The notes: generated by a model not told the origin, from the sequence alone. 64,000 bases of DNA from Lachnospiraceae bacterium (GCA_910576385.1 CAJTIR010000006.1:62001-126000); one strand, 5' to 3'. Shown: positions 9,560 through 17,639, counted from the stretch's first letter. Translations and numbers: made by a program.

Positions 9560-10771
9560 ATGTTGACATTAGATAAATTTGAAGAAGCAAGCAGAGTGGT
9601 AAAAGAAGTGACATTGGAAACTAAGTTAGTTTACAGTGATTTCTTAAGTGAGCAGACCGAAAATAAAGTATATTTAAAGCCGGAAAATATGCAGTTTACC
9701 GGAGCCTACAAAGTGCGGGGCGCTTACTATAAGATCAGCACCTTGACGGAAGAAGAGCGTGAAAAAGGACTGATCACAGCCTCCGCGGGCAATCATGCCC
9801 AGGGAGTGGCCTATGCTGCAAAATGTTATGGGGTAAAGGCAACAATTGTGATGCCCACCACAACGCCATTAATTAAGGTCAACCGCACCAAGGGCTATGG
9901 GGCAGAGGTAGTATTATATGGTGATGTATATGACGAGGCTTGCAATAAGGCTTATGAGCTGGCCAGCGAGCATGGTTATACGTTTATTCATCCGTTTGAC
10001 GATCTTGCCGTTGCCACCGGCCAGGGAACAATTGCGATGGAAATTTTTAAAGAGCTGCCCTTGGTGGAATATATTTTGGTTCCCATTGGCGGAGGCGGCT
10101 TAGCCACCGGAGTGTCCACTTTGGCAAAACTCTTAAACCCAAAGATTAAAGTAATCGGTGTGGAGCCGGCTGGTGCAAACTGTATGCAGGCTTCCTTTGA
10201 GGCCGGCGAGATTGTTACACTTCCTGGGGTGAGTACGATTGCCGATGGTACAGCAGTCAAGACGCCGGGGGAACAGATATTTCCCTATATTAAAGAAAAT
10301 TTGGATGACATCATTACAGTGAAAGATGATGAATTGATTGTGGCTTTTTTGGATATGGTGGAGAATCACAAGATGATCGTGGAGAATTCTGGACTTTTGA
10401 CAGTTGCGGCGCTGCGTCATTTGAATGTCAAGAAGAAACGTGTGGTCTCGATTTTAAGCGGCGGAAATATGGATGTGATCACTATGTCCTCTGTCGTGCA
10501 GCAGGGATTGATTTTCCGTGACCGTATCTTTACGGTGTCAGTGCTCTTGCCGGATAAGCCGGGAGAATTGAGCAAGGTTGCAGATACCATTGCCACTGAG
10601 CAGGGCAATGTCATTAAACTGGAGCATAACCAGTTTGTGACTACCAACCGCAATGCAGCGGTGGAGCTGCGGATTACAATGGAGGCTTTCGGTACAGAAC
10701 ATAAGAAGCAGATTATGGAGTCGCTGGAGACTAAGGGATATAAGCCTAAGCTGGTGAGGACAAATTTGTAG
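9560..10771 (+). CDS. ilvA: Threonine ammonia-lyase with C-terminal ACT domain
   Basis: This PLP enzyme deaminates threonine to 2-oxobutyrate. The 403-residue protein carries the cofactor lysine in FTGAYKVRGA (Lys51), SAGNHAQGVA, the PLP-phosphate loop GGGGLATG (about 177-184) and a C-terminal ACT domain (about 330-403, VLLPDKPGELSKVADTI). The length and single ACT domain fit the short TdcB/IlvA-like form often called catabolic threonine dehydratase; allosteric control cannot be predicted from sequence. It lies 21 bp after ftsY with AGGAG before the ATG. No T-box leader was seen. The symbol tdcB would be an acceptable alternative. Confidence 0.9.
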   Translation: MLTLDKFEEASRVVKEVTLETKLVYSDFLSEQTENKVYLKPENMQFTGAYKVRGAYYKISTLTEEEREKGLITASAGNHAQGVAYAAKCYGVKATIVMPTTTPLIKVNRTKGYGAEVVLYGDVYDEACNKAYELASEHGYTFIHPFDDLAVATGQGTIAMEIFKELPLVEYILVPIGGGGLATGVSTLAKLLNPKIKVIGVEPAGANCMQASFEAGEIVTLPGVSTIADGTAVKTPGEQIFPYIKENLDDIITVKDDELIVAFLDMVENHKMIVENSGLLTVAALRHLNVKKKRVVSILSGGNMDVITMSSVVQQGLIFRDRIFTVSVLLPDKPGELSKVADTIATEQGNVIKLEHNQFVTTNRNAAVELRITMEAFGTEHKKQIMESLETKGYKPKLVRTNL

Positions 10772-10800
10772 AGTAAGTTATAGTGGAAGATAAATGATTT

Positions 10801-10857
10801 TGATATGCCCCTTAAGTAGATTTTGGTTATTTGCCTTGTCTACTTAAGAGGTATCAT
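10801..10857. repeat. Long inverted repeat after ilvA
   Basis: TGATATGCCCCTTAAGTAGA and the opposing TCTACTTAAGAGGTATCA form a long stem around a 17-19 nt loop. The core TTAAGTAGA / TCTACTTAA is perfect. No U-run follows on either strand, so this may be a weak bidirectional terminator between ilvA and the leftward small ORF, or a tiny repeat element. Confidence 0.5.
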
Positions 10858-10858
10858 A

Positions 10859-10957
10859 TCAGTTTCCTGTGTCAGCTTTTTTGATACGTTGCAAATTTAC
10901 ATAATGATCAATAGTTACTTGTTTTAATGTATCAAGTGCCATTTCTGCTGCTTTCAT
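10859..10957 (-). CDS. Possible 32-residue small protein, function unknown
   Basis: A leftward ATG-to-TGA frame of 33 codons lies in the otherwise empty ilvA-toxin spacer. Its product begins MKAAEMALDTLKQVTI and ends RIKKADTGN; it is predicted amphipathic and soluble. Codon choice looks normal and GGTGG lies about 6 bp before the ATG, but there is no recognised family. It ends at the long inverted repeat. It could be a real small protein, a gene fragment or chance. Confidence 0.3.
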   Translation of the reverse strand: MKAAEMALDTLKQVTIDHYVNLQRIKKADTGN

Positions 10958-11104
10958 ATTTTTCCACCATCTTTTTTTATTTTGTAGTTTGTTTGTGAGT
11001 TATTGTTATCATTTCATTATTTCTGAAATCATTATAGCGTATTGAATGACAAGTGTGAATTTCTAATGTCTTTTAAGAAAAGGATAGAAGAATATCAATG
11101 GATA

Positions 11105-11153
11105 TGTTATAATTTTTATGTTGTTCAACCTACACCCGACAACGGGAGGAGGT
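11105..11153 (+). promoter_or_regulatory. Toxin promoter (extended -10) and Shine-Dalgarno-sequestering leader hairpin
   Basis: TGTTATAAT at 11105-11113 is an extended -10 box (TGnTATAAT); the -35 region is weak. Downstream, ACCT (11128-11131) and CCCG (11135-11138) can pair with CGGG (11143-11146) and AGGT (11150-11153). This places the strong AGGAGGT Shine-Dalgarno of the toxin in a 5' stem. Sequestration by a 5' helix is the known arrangement in Fst/par toxin mRNAs. Confidence 0.65.
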
Positions 11154-11156
11154 GTT

Positions 11157-11180
11157 CAAATGGAAATCATCATTACTTTT
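11157..11180 (+). repeat. Direct repeat DR-left, over the toxin start codon
   Basis: CAAATGGAAATCATCATTAC followed by TTTT includes the toxin ATG. It is repeated at 11344-11366 with one substitution and one single-base gap. Because the two transcripts converge, each repeat gives complementary RNA in toxin mRNA and antisense RNA. Confidence 0.8.
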
Positions 11181-11258
11181 CTAGTGACTGTCGCAGCAGG
11201 TGTGGTTTGCCACCTCATCAGCAAATGGCTAGACAGGCATGATAAGGACAGCAGATAG
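11160..11258 (+). CDS. Fst-like type I toxin, 32-residue membrane peptide
   Basis: The peptide starts MEIIITFLVTVAAGVVCHLI, one transmembrane helix, and ends SKWLDRHDKDSR, a Trp-Leu junction with a charged tail. This is the layout of Fst/PepA1-type toxins, which insert in the membrane and disrupt it or the nucleoid. A very strong GGGAGGAGGTG lies 5 bp before the ATG. Around it are the other parts of a par-type locus: leader hairpin, direct repeats, convergent antisense promoter and a shared stem. The family assignment rests on architecture and locus layout, not on a database match. It could alternatively be a harmless small membrane peptide, but the antisense design argues against that. Confidence 0.75.
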   Translation: MEIIITFLVTVAAGVVCHLISKWLDRHDKDSR

Positions 11259-11294
11259 CCTGGTGGGTGCTTTGCCACTACAAAAAGAAAAGAA

Positions 11295-11332
11295 GAATCC
11301 CTCGACTGTACGCCATTACGGTCGGGGGATTC
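11295..11332 (-). terminator. Shared terminator stem of the toxin-antitoxin locus
   Basis: GAATCCCTCGAC (11295-11306) pairs with GTCGGGGGATTC (11321-11332). On the minus strand the stem is followed by TTCTTTTCTTTTT, a good terminator for the antisense RNA. On the plus strand the following bases are not U-rich, so toxin mRNA termination here is less certain. Confidence 0.7.
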
Positions 11333-11343
11333 GTCCTTTCGTC

Positions 11344-11366
11344 CAAATGGACTCATCATTACTTTT
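11344..11366 (+). repeat. Direct repeat DR-right, in the antisense RNA 5' region
   Basis: CAAATGGACTCATCATTACT followed by TTT matches DR-left at 11157-11180 apart from one base change and one gap. It lies just inside the predicted 5' end of the leftward antitoxin RNA. Confidence 0.8.
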
Positions 11367-11377
11367 TGCCTAATGGC

Positions 11378-11406
11378 ATTATAGCATATGCAAATCTTTA
11401 TTGCAA
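11378..11406 (-). promoter_or_regulatory. Antitoxin RNA promoter
   Basis: On the minus strand TTGCAA (11401-11406) and TATAAT (11378-11383) are separated by exactly 17 bp. It is clearly stronger than the toxin promoter, as expected for a labile RNA antitoxin that must be in excess. Confidence 0.85.
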
Positions 11407-11754
11407 GATACATTTCTTTTTCACAAAACAAAAATTTTATCCTTATCTGGTATCGATCAACTCTGATATATAAAAAAATATTAAGAAAGTTCAAATGTTA
11501 TGGGGAAATATTTGAATACATTGATAAAAAATAATATAGATTTACAATGTATTAGTATAAAATAATAAAAAAGATATGGATTCTTAGGTTTTCAGATACT
11601 TTTTTATAGTCCAGATGCCATTATGGGATGCCGTTTGGCTATATCTTATGAATGATGAATTGCATTATGGGCGGCACTTGGGTAGAAGATTTAGAAATTA
11701 CCCATAAACCATATTGAGATGAAATCCTGAGAATACCAAAAAAGAGGATGTGAA
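11407..11754. other. AT-rich spacer before the chimeric surface gene
   Basis: About 350 bp of very AT-rich DNA without a convincing frame. It presumably holds the promoter and 5' leader of the gene at 11755, but no clear -35/-10 pair could be chosen. Confidence 0.4.
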
Positions 11755-13362
11755 ATGAAAGCAAGTTGGAAGAGACGCATATCTGTATTGTTATGCCTGT
11801 TGCTGACACTGCCGGCTGTTGTGGGAGCGTTTCCCCAAGCAAAGTTGGAGGTGCAGGCGGCGAAAATAGTACAGTTAAGAAATATCTATGAGGGAAAGAC
11901 TTATGAGGTGGCTAGAAATATAAAAAATTTTTATTTGGGAGATTGTATAAGTGTTTGGGCTGGAGGGGGTGATGATTTATGTCTATCTATGAGGAGTGGG
12001 GCGAAATATAAGAGTAGCAATCCTTCGATTGTAAAAATTAATGCTTCTACAGGTTTGGTGATACCCAGAAAAGAGGGAAGTGCAAAAATTACTGCAACTT
12101 ATAAAGGGGTGTCTATCACTTTTACCATAAGAGTAGTATCCAGCATTGAGAAAGATGAGTATGACTATGGTTACAGCACATATTCCTGGCATTCTGCTAA
12201 CAGTATTGCACAGGATTTATATGCCTATTATAGATGTTATTTTTTTGAGCTTGTCGCGGTGGTAAGTTTGTGCGTGCTGGGGTTCCGTGTGGTATTATAC
12301 CAGGAGAAATGGAAAACTGGAAAAATCTTTCTTCCATTGGCGGTTTATGGTATATTTTCCGTGATTTCTACGGTATATTCCATAAACTGCCGTGCGTCCC
12401 TTGCTGGTAATTTTTACCAATTTCAAAACATATTTGTACTTTTGGGTTTTTGTATAATATCTTTTTATGCATATCAGGTCATGGAAAGGGAACATGATTA
12501 TCAGGTTATTGCAAATGGAATGGTTGTAACGTTTCTATGTATCAGCATGACTGGATGGCTTCAGATATTTGGATATGACTTGCTGAATATTGAATGGGTA
12601 CAGCAGTTTATCATGTCAAAGGAGCAGTTTGTCCAATATGGCGGAGAGATTGCAGATGTTTTTCGTGGAAATCATGTGTTTTTAACACTGTATAATCCAA
12701 ATTATGCAGCAACATTTTTAATCATGTTTTCAGCGGTATTTGCAGTGTTTGTATTTGGAGTACACAAGAAGGATAAAGTTTGGTATGGACTATTGTTTTT
12801 TGCATCCTTGGTGTTGTTATGGTTTACTTATACCAGGGCGGCACTTGTGGCTCTTGGTGTGGGTGCAGCAGTGTTTGCATTTTGCAGAAAACAAGACGTG
12901 CGAAGAGCTTGGAAATGTATAGTTCTTGGGCTGTTGGCGGTTTCAACTATATGGATTGGGTTAGATGCTTTAAATGGTTTTAAATTTCTTTCCAGGCTGG
13001 CAGATTACAAGGAGGAAAGGAAACTGGAGGATATACAGACAACCAACAAAGGAATTGAAATTTCCTATGATGGGGAGAATCTTTTACTGACAATGGAAAA
13101 TGGTAAATTATCAGTGAGCGATGAAACAGGGAGAGAAATGGAGCTAAAGGCAGATAAGGATGGAGAATTTTTGTTGCCTTTTCCTGAGCCTGTGACAGCT
13201 ATGTTTTTAGAGGATGCAGACGGAATTTCCTGTGTATTGAATATGAAAGAATGTACACTCCAATTTGTGAAAACAGGGGAAGGATATTTTTATCGCAATG
13301 AAGATGGAAAACTGGATTCGTTGGTGGAGATTCCAAAAATAAATATGCATGGGTGGGAATAA
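11755..13362 (+). pseudogene. Chimera: secreted Ig-like protein N-terminus joined to O-antigen-ligase-like fragment
   Basis: The 535-codon frame starts with a signal peptide (residues 1-36, VQA cleavage) and a Big_2-like Ig domain ending near residue 130. It then switches to an unrelated membrane protein: several hydrophobic helices (about 160-410) with YNPNYAATFLIMF and YTRAALVALGVG, typical of Wzy/RfaL O-antigen ligases, then a soluble segment ending LVEIPKINMHGWE. The ligase part lacks both its own start and its C-terminal third. After the stop, in another frame, the FnIII-like C-terminal end of a secreted protein resumes (13353-13640). The simplest reading is replacement of the middle of a surface gene by an internal piece of a ligase gene. 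It is probably non-functional, though the first part is a complete frame. Confidence 0.6.
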
Positions 13363-13640
13363 CTAGTTTATTAAGGATTGTGCCTGTAAAGAAGGGATTC
13401 ACGGTCAAATGGAAAAAACAGCGCAAACAGACAACTGGATATCAGCTGCAGTATGCAGCAAACAGCAAATTTTCTGGGGCAAAAAATGTGATGTTAAAGA
13501 ATACGACAGTGTCAAAGAAGATTTCCAAGCTTAAGGCTAAAAAGAAGTATTTTGTCAGGGTGCGCACATATAAAATAGTATCTGACAAGAAATATGTTTC
13601 TGCCTGGTCGAAAGTGAAGAGTGTGACTACAAAAAGATAA
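13353..13640 (+). pseudogene. FnIII-like C-terminal remnant of a secreted protein
   Basis: About 95 codons encode KKGFTVKWKKQRKQTTGYQLQ-type sequence, then KKYFVRVRTYK and a WSKVKSVTTKR end. This is the C-terminal Lys-rich FnIII-like module found on many clostridial secreted proteins (compare 19512-19929 and 33509-34630). It has no start codon with a ribosome-binding site and begins inside the previous frame. It is likely the original 3' end of the surface gene whose 5' end is at 11755. Confidence 0.6.
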
Positions 13641-13644
13641 AAGA

Positions 13645-13690
13645 AAAAGTGTAAAGCCATTGACAATTTACATGTGCTTTACACTTTTTT
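13645..13690 (+). terminator. Intrinsic terminator
   Basis: AAAGTGTAAAGC pairs with GCTTTACACTTT and is followed by a T run, after the FnIII remnant. The A-rich left flank makes it potentially bidirectional. Confidence 0.85.
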
Positions 13691-13785
13691 ATTTGTGGAT
13701 GATGCAGCGAAAAAATGGTGTGATGTTTATGAAAAAGAGAAAATGATAGAATGACACAGAATAAAAGTTCGTAAAGAAAAAATAC

Positions 13786-13814
13786 TTGACACCTTATTTT
13801 TTTTGTTGTATGAT
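13786..13814 (+). promoter_or_regulatory. Promoter of the ylxM-ffh operon
   Basis: TTGACA (13786-13791) and TATGAT (13809-13814) are separated by 17 bp. The ylxM start follows 17 bp after the -10 box, so the leader is very short. Confidence 0.85.
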
Positions 13815-13830
13815 ACCTGAGGTGGTAAGA

Positions 13831-14175
13831 ATGGAAAAGAAAGTGATGCAGACGTATCTCTATGATTTTTATGGGGATTTGCTGACAGAACATCAGCAGA
13901 AGATTTATGAAGCATTTGTACTGGATGATTTGTCCTTAAGTGAGATTGCTAAGGAGGAAGGGATCAGCCGTCAGGGAGTTTATGACCTGGTAAAACGCTG
14001 TGACAAGATTCTAGAGGGGTACGAGGACAAGTTACATTTGTTGGCACGTTTCCTAAAGAATAAGGAGCAAGTGATAAAAATCCGTACTCTTACCCAGAAT
14101 TATCAGGAGCAGAATGGAGCACAGGTAATGGCTGAGATTGAGGCCATTTCCAATCAGATATTAGAGGAGTTATAG
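13831..14175 (+). CDS. ylxM: YlxM/p13-like HTH protein, SRP-associated
   Basis: YlxM is a small helix-turn-helix protein encoded next to ffh in Firmicutes; in streptococci it modulates SRP GTPase activity. The 114-residue product contains the sigma-70 region-4-like helix-turn-helix DLSLSEIAKEEGISRQGVYDLVKRC. The ATG at 13831 has GAGGTGGT upstream; a TTG at 13786 overlaps the promoter and is rejected. The stop lies 1 bp before ffh, whose Shine-Dalgarno is inside ylxM. Confidence 0.92.
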   Translation: MEKKVMQTYLYDFYGDLLTEHQQKIYEAFVLDDLSLSEIAKEEGISRQGVYDLVKRCDKILEGYEDKLHLLARFLKNKEQVIKIRTLTQNYQEQNGAQVMAEIEAISNQILEEL

Positions 14176-14176
14176 G

Positions 14177-15529
14177 ATGGCATTTGACAGTTTGGCTGAG
14201 AAATTGCAAAATGTGTTCAAGTCCCTGCGCAGCAAAGGGCTTCTCACGGAAGATGATGTGAAGGCGGCATTGAAGGAAGTAAAGCTTGCCTTGCTGGAAG
14301 CAGATGTTAATTTTAAGGTAGTCAAGCAGTTTGTAAAATCTGTGCAGGAGCGTGCGGTTGGTCAGGATGTGATGAACGGTTTAAATCCTGGTCAGATGGT
14401 CATAAAGATTGTAAATGAAGAGCTGGTTTCTCTGATGGGTTCTGAGACTACGGAGATCGAATTAAAGCAGGGAAATGAGATTACTGTAATTATGATGGCT
14501 GGACTGCAGGGAGCCGGTAAGACCACAACCACGGCAAAAATTGCTGGAAAATTAAAGCAGAAGGGCAAGAAGCCACTGCTTGTGGCATGTGATATCTACC
14601 GTCCAGCGGCGATACAGCAGCTTCAGATCAATGGAGAGAAACAGGGTGTGGAAGTGTTCTCAATGGGAGACAGCCATAAGCCTGTGAATATTGCCAAGGG
14701 AGCGCTGGAACATGCCAAAGCCAATGGTCAGAATGTTGTGATTTTGGACACGGCAGGGCGTCTGCATATTGATGAAGAGATGATGCAGGAGCTGCAAGAG
14801 ATCAAAGAACAGATTGAAATCACGCAGACGATATTGGTGGTAGATGCCATGACCGGACAGGATGCCGTAAATGTGGCGAAAATGTTTCAGGAGAAGATTG
14901 GCATTGACGGCGTAGTGCTGACTAAGCTGGATGGCGATACCCGCGGTGGAGCAGCGTTGTCTATCCGTGCAGTTACTGGGAAACCAATCCTCTATGTAGG
15001 TATGGGTGAGAAGCTCTCTGATTTAGAACAATTTTATCCTGACCGTATGGCAAACCGAATCCTTGGAATGGGAGATGTGCTGACTTTAATTGAGAAAGCA
15101 CAGGAGACCATTGACGAAGAAAAAGCCAAGGAACTCGAACAGAAGATGAAGAAAGCTGAGTTTGGCTTTGATGATTATCTGGAATCCATGAATCAGATGA
15201 AGAAGATGGGCGGTATCTCTAGTATGCTTAAGATGATGCCAGGAATCGGGGGTGCACAGCTAGCAGAACTTGAAAATGCTGTGGATGAAAAAAAGATGGC
15301 ACGGATTGAAGGAATTATTTATTCGATGACGCCTAAGGAGCGCTCGAACCCCTCTATTCTAAATCCCAGCAGAAAGCGCAGAATTGCTCAAGGAGCAGGA
15401 GTGGATATCAGTGAAGTCAATCGGCTGGTGAAGCAGTTTGAACAATCCAGAAAGATGATGAAGCAGATGCCCGGAATGGGGGGCAAAGGCAAACGTCGGG
15501 GAGGATTTAAGCTGCCGTTTGGATTATAA
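14177..15529 (+). CDS. ffh: Signal recognition particle GTPase Ffh
   Basis: Ffh (SRP54) binds signal sequences of nascent chains and hands them to FtsY. The 450-residue protein has N and G domains with G1 GLQGAGKTT (109-117), DIYRPAAIQQL, DTAGRLHIDEEM and TKLDGDTRGG. A methionine-rich M domain follows (about 325-450), including NQMKKMGGISSMLKMMPG and the RNA-binding RRIAQGAG region. It lies in ylxM-ffh and is followed by rpsP after 129 bp containing a near-palindrome (TTGCTAGTATACTAGTCAA). Confidence 0.97.
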   Translation: MAFDSLAEKLQNVFKSLRSKGLLTEDDVKAALKEVKLALLEADVNFKVVKQFVKSVQERAVGQDVMNGLNPGQMVIKIVNEELVSLMGSETTEIELKQGNEITVIMMAGLQGAGKTTTTAKIAGKLKQKGKKPLLVACDIYRPAAIQQLQINGEKQGVEVFSMGDSHKPVNIAKGALEHAKANGQNVVILDTAGRLHIDEEMMQELQEIKEQIEITQTILVVDAMTGQDAVNVAKMFQEKIGIDGVVLTKLDGDTRGGAALSIRAVTGKPILYVGMGEKLSDLEQFYPDRMANRILGMGDVLTLIEKAQETIDEEKAKELEQKMKKAEFGFDDYLESMNQMKKMGGISSMLKMMPGIGGAQLAELENAVDEKKMARIEGIIYSMTPKERSNPSILNPSRKRRIAQGAGVDISEVNRLVKQFEQSRKMMKQMPGMGGKGKRRGGFKLPFGL

Positions 15530-15658
15530 GTCAGTAACAGGGTTGCTAGTATACTAGTCAACGCCTGATTACAAGACACTGATGCAGGATATGCAGTCCC
15601 CACAAAAGAGGACAGAGTGTCAGATAGAGTAATAGCAATAACCAGGAGGTGAAAAGAA

Positions 15659-15901
15659 ATGGTAAAGATCAGATTAAAGAGAATGGGAAAAAAGAAAGCT
15701 CCCTTCTATAGAATTGTTGTGGCTGATTCCAGATCTCCAAGAGATGGAAAATGTATCGAGGAAATCGGAACATACGATCCGACAAAGGATCCAAGCGAAT
15801 TTCATGTAAATGAAGAATTAGCAAAGAAATGGTTGGCAAATGGCGCTCAGACTACAGAAATGGTTGGCAAGATTTTCAAAGCAGCCGGTATCGAGAAATA
15901 A
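15659..15901 (+). CDS. rpsP: 30S ribosomal protein S16
   Basis: S16 is a primary assembly protein of the small subunit body. The 80-residue product has the classic N-terminus [20 protein letters not shown] and [10 protein letters not shown], then [15 protein letters not shown] lies 10 bp upstream of the ATG. The order rpsP-khpA-rimM-trmD is conserved across Firmicutes. Confidence 0.97.
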   Translation: MVKIRLKRMGKKKAPFYRIVVADSRSPRDGKCIEEIGTYDPTKDPSEFHVNEELAKKWLANGAQTTEMVGKIFKAAGIEK

Positions 15902-15919
15902 TCTCCGTGAGGTGAGGTA

Positions 15920-16150
15920 ATGAAAGAATTGGTAGAAGTAATTGCGAAAGCGCTTGTGGATTTTCCAGAAGAAGTTGCAGTTACAGAGACTGAGAACGAC
16001 AAAACCCTTGTTTTGGAATTGCATGTTGCCCAGGCAGATATGGGGAAAGTAATTGGCAAACAGGGACGTATTGCAAAAGCCATTCGTGCCGTTGTAAAAG
16101 CAGCGGCAGCTAAGAGTGACAAAAAAGTTATTGTGGATATTGTGCAGTAA
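15920..16150 (+). CDS. khpA: KH-domain RNA-binding protein KhpA (YlqC)
   Basis: KhpA is a single KH-domain RNA chaperone that pairs with KhpB (Jag/EloR) in other Gram-positives and affects cell elongation and small-RNA function. The 76-residue protein is essentially one KH domain with the GxxG loop in KVIGKQGRIAKAIR. It lies between rpsP and rimM, as in B. subtilis ylqC. A terminator stem follows, so rimM-trmD expression may be reduced relative to rpsP-khpA. Confidence 0.93.
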   Translation: MKELVEVIAKALVDFPEEVAVTETENDKTLVLELHVAQADMGKVIGKQGRIAKAIRAVVKAAAAKSDKKVIVDIVQ

Positions 16151-16164
16151 CAAGAGATAGAAGG

Positions 16165-16207
16165 GACTGCCGCAGGACAGAGATCAGTTTTGCGGCGGTC
16201 TTTTTTT
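16165..16207 (+). terminator. Internal terminator or attenuator between khpA and rimM
   Basis: GACTGCCGCA pairs with TGCGGCGGTC around a 16-nt loop and is followed by seven T residues. It is positioned inside an otherwise continuous operon, so partial read-through is expected. Confidence 0.8.
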
Positions 16208-16221
16208 GAAAGGAGCATTTT

Positions 16222-16767
16222 ATGGATGATTTGCTGCAGGTAGGTGCAATTGCAACCACTCACGGAGTACAAGGAGAGGTAAAAGTGTTTCCGATGACTG
16301 ATGATGTAAAGCGTTTTAAAAAATTAAAGAAAATATTGTTAGACACAGGAATAGGTTATCAGGAATTGGAGATATCGCAGGTAAAGTTTTTTAAAAATAT
16401 GGTGATCTTAAAATTTAAAGGAATTGACAATATCAATGAAATAGAAAAATATAAGGGAAAAGGCCTTTTTGTGACCAGGGAACAAGCTGTTACCTGTGAG
16501 AAAGATGAATATTTTATTGCGGACTTGATTGGACTTGAAGTATTCACAGAAGCGGGCGAGCTGTTGGGCGTGATGAAAGATGTGCTGCAGACTGGAGCGA
16601 ATGATGTGTATGTGGTGCAGGTCAGTGCAGAATCACCGTATGCTCAGCAGGTGACAAATTCAAACAGAGAATTGCTCTTGCCGGCGATTCAGGATTGTAT
16701 TCGGAAGGTGGATATGGAAAGCCGCAAGATGCAGGTTTACTTGATGCCAGGATTACTGGAAACCTAA
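16222..16767 (+). CDS. rimM: 16S rRNA processing protein RimM
   Basis: RimM assists 30S maturation near the S19-binding region of 16S rRNA. The 181-residue protein has the N-terminal RimM barrel (VGAIATTHGVQGEVKVFP) and a C-terminal PRC-barrel (GVMKDVLQTGANDVYVV, then LLLPAIQDCI). GAAAGGAG precedes the ATG. trmD follows after 27 bp. Confidence 0.95.
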   Translation: MDDLLQVGAIATTHGVQGEVKVFPMTDDVKRFKKLKKILLDTGIGYQELEISQVKFFKNMVILKFKGIDNINEIEKYKGKGLFVTREQAVTCEKDEYFIADLIGLEVFTEAGELLGVMKDVLQTGANDVYVVQVSAESPYAQQVTNSNRELLLPAIQDCIRKVDMESRKMQVYLMPGLLET

Positions 16768-16794
16768 TTCAATAAATCAGACAAGGAGAGTAGA

Positions 16795-17517
16795 ATGAAA
16801 TTTTATATTTTAACACTATTTCCAGAAATGGTGATGCAGGGCTTATCTACCAGTATGATTGGGCGGGCTGTGGATGCAGGAATTTTGCATATTGAGGCAA
16901 TCAATATTCGTGACTATTCTATCAATAAACATGATAAGGTTGACGATTATCCTTATGGGGGAGGAGCTGGAATGCTGATGCAGGCACAGCCTGTCTATGA
17001 CGCCTGGAAATCCGTGGTGGAACGGATTGGAAAAAAGCCTCGTTGTGTCTATGTAACACCTCAGGGAAGTACCTTTACGCAGCAGGCGGCAAAGGAATTT
17101 GCCAGGGAAGAAGAGATGATTTTGCTCTGTGGTCATTATGAAGGCATTGATGAGCGCGTATTGGAAGAGATTGTCACCGATTACATTTCCATCGGCGATT
17201 ATGTGCTGACAGGCGGGGAACTTGCGGCAATGGTGATGGTCGATGCTGTTTCCAGGATGGTGCCGGGGGTACTTGGCAATCAGGACTCAGGCTCAGCGGA
17301 ATCTTTTGAGGGAAATTTGCTAGAATATCCCCAATACTCCAGGCCGGAAGAATGGCGGGGCAAAAAAGTGCCGGAAGTGTTGTTGTCAGGACATCACAAA
17401 AATATTGAGATTTGGCGCAGACAGCAGTCCTTATTGCGTACCAAAGAGCGCAGGCCAGATTTGCTGCAGAGAGCTAAGATGACACCAGAAGAACAGAAGT
17501 GGCTGGAAGAGATTTAA
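16795..17517 (+). CDS. trmD: tRNA (guanine-37-N1) methyltransferase
   Basis: TrmD methylates G37 next to the anticodon, preventing +1 frameshifting. The 240-residue SPOUT enzyme has the start [12 protein letters not shown], the [11 protein letters not shown] motif, [13 protein letters not shown] and the deep-knot SAM loop [14 protein letters not shown]. Length is normal. In most Firmicutes rplS comes next; here about 4.6 kb of secreted-protein loci intervene. Confidence 0.97.
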   Translation: MKFYILTLFPEMVMQGLSTSMIGRAVDAGILHIEAINIRDYSINKHDKVDDYPYGGGAGMLMQAQPVYDAWKSVVERIGKKPRCVYVTPQGSTFTQQAAKEFAREEEMILLCGHYEGIDERVLEEIVTDYISIGDYVLTGGELAAMVMVDAVSRMVPGVLGNQDSGSAESFEGNLLEYPQYSRPEEWRGKKVPEVLLSGHHKNIEIWRRQQSLLRTKERRPDLLQRAKMTPEEQKWLEEI

Positions 17518-17610
17518 AATAGTGTAAAATCAACAAGAACGGAACGATTGTTCTGGTTAATATCAATGAAATAAATTTTTGTTCTTGTATAATTTTGACA
17601 AAAACGCCAA

Positions 17611-17639
17611 TTGATAAAAACGAAAAATGGTACTATAAT
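17611..17639 (+). promoter_or_regulatory. Promoter for the FIVAR surface protein
   Basis: TTGATA (17611-17616) and TATAAT (17634-17639) are separated by 17 bp. A long AT-rich leader of about 115 nt runs to the start at 17761. A second TTGACA lies just upstream at about 17594. Confidence 0.75.

Larger units (their letters stand above)
11283..11371 (-). ncRNA. Antisense antitoxin RNA (RNA II-like)
   Basis: A leftward transcript is predicted to start near 11371, seven bases after the -10 box at 11378-11383, and to end in the U-rich tract after the stem at 11295-11332, giving about 90 nt. Its 5' part contains GTAATGATGAGTCCATTTG, complementary to the toxin mRNA over its start codon. The shared stem supplies 3' complementarity. 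This two-site pairing is how RNA II of the enterococcal par locus represses fst; here it is inferred from sequence. Confidence 0.7.

Noticed and set aside
9539-9560. T-box or amino-acid leader before ilvA
   Set aside because: Only 21 bp separate ftsY and ilvA.
13786-13830. Upstream TTG start for ylxM
   Set aside because: It lies in the -35 box of the operon promoter; the ATG at 13831 has a proper ribosome-binding site.
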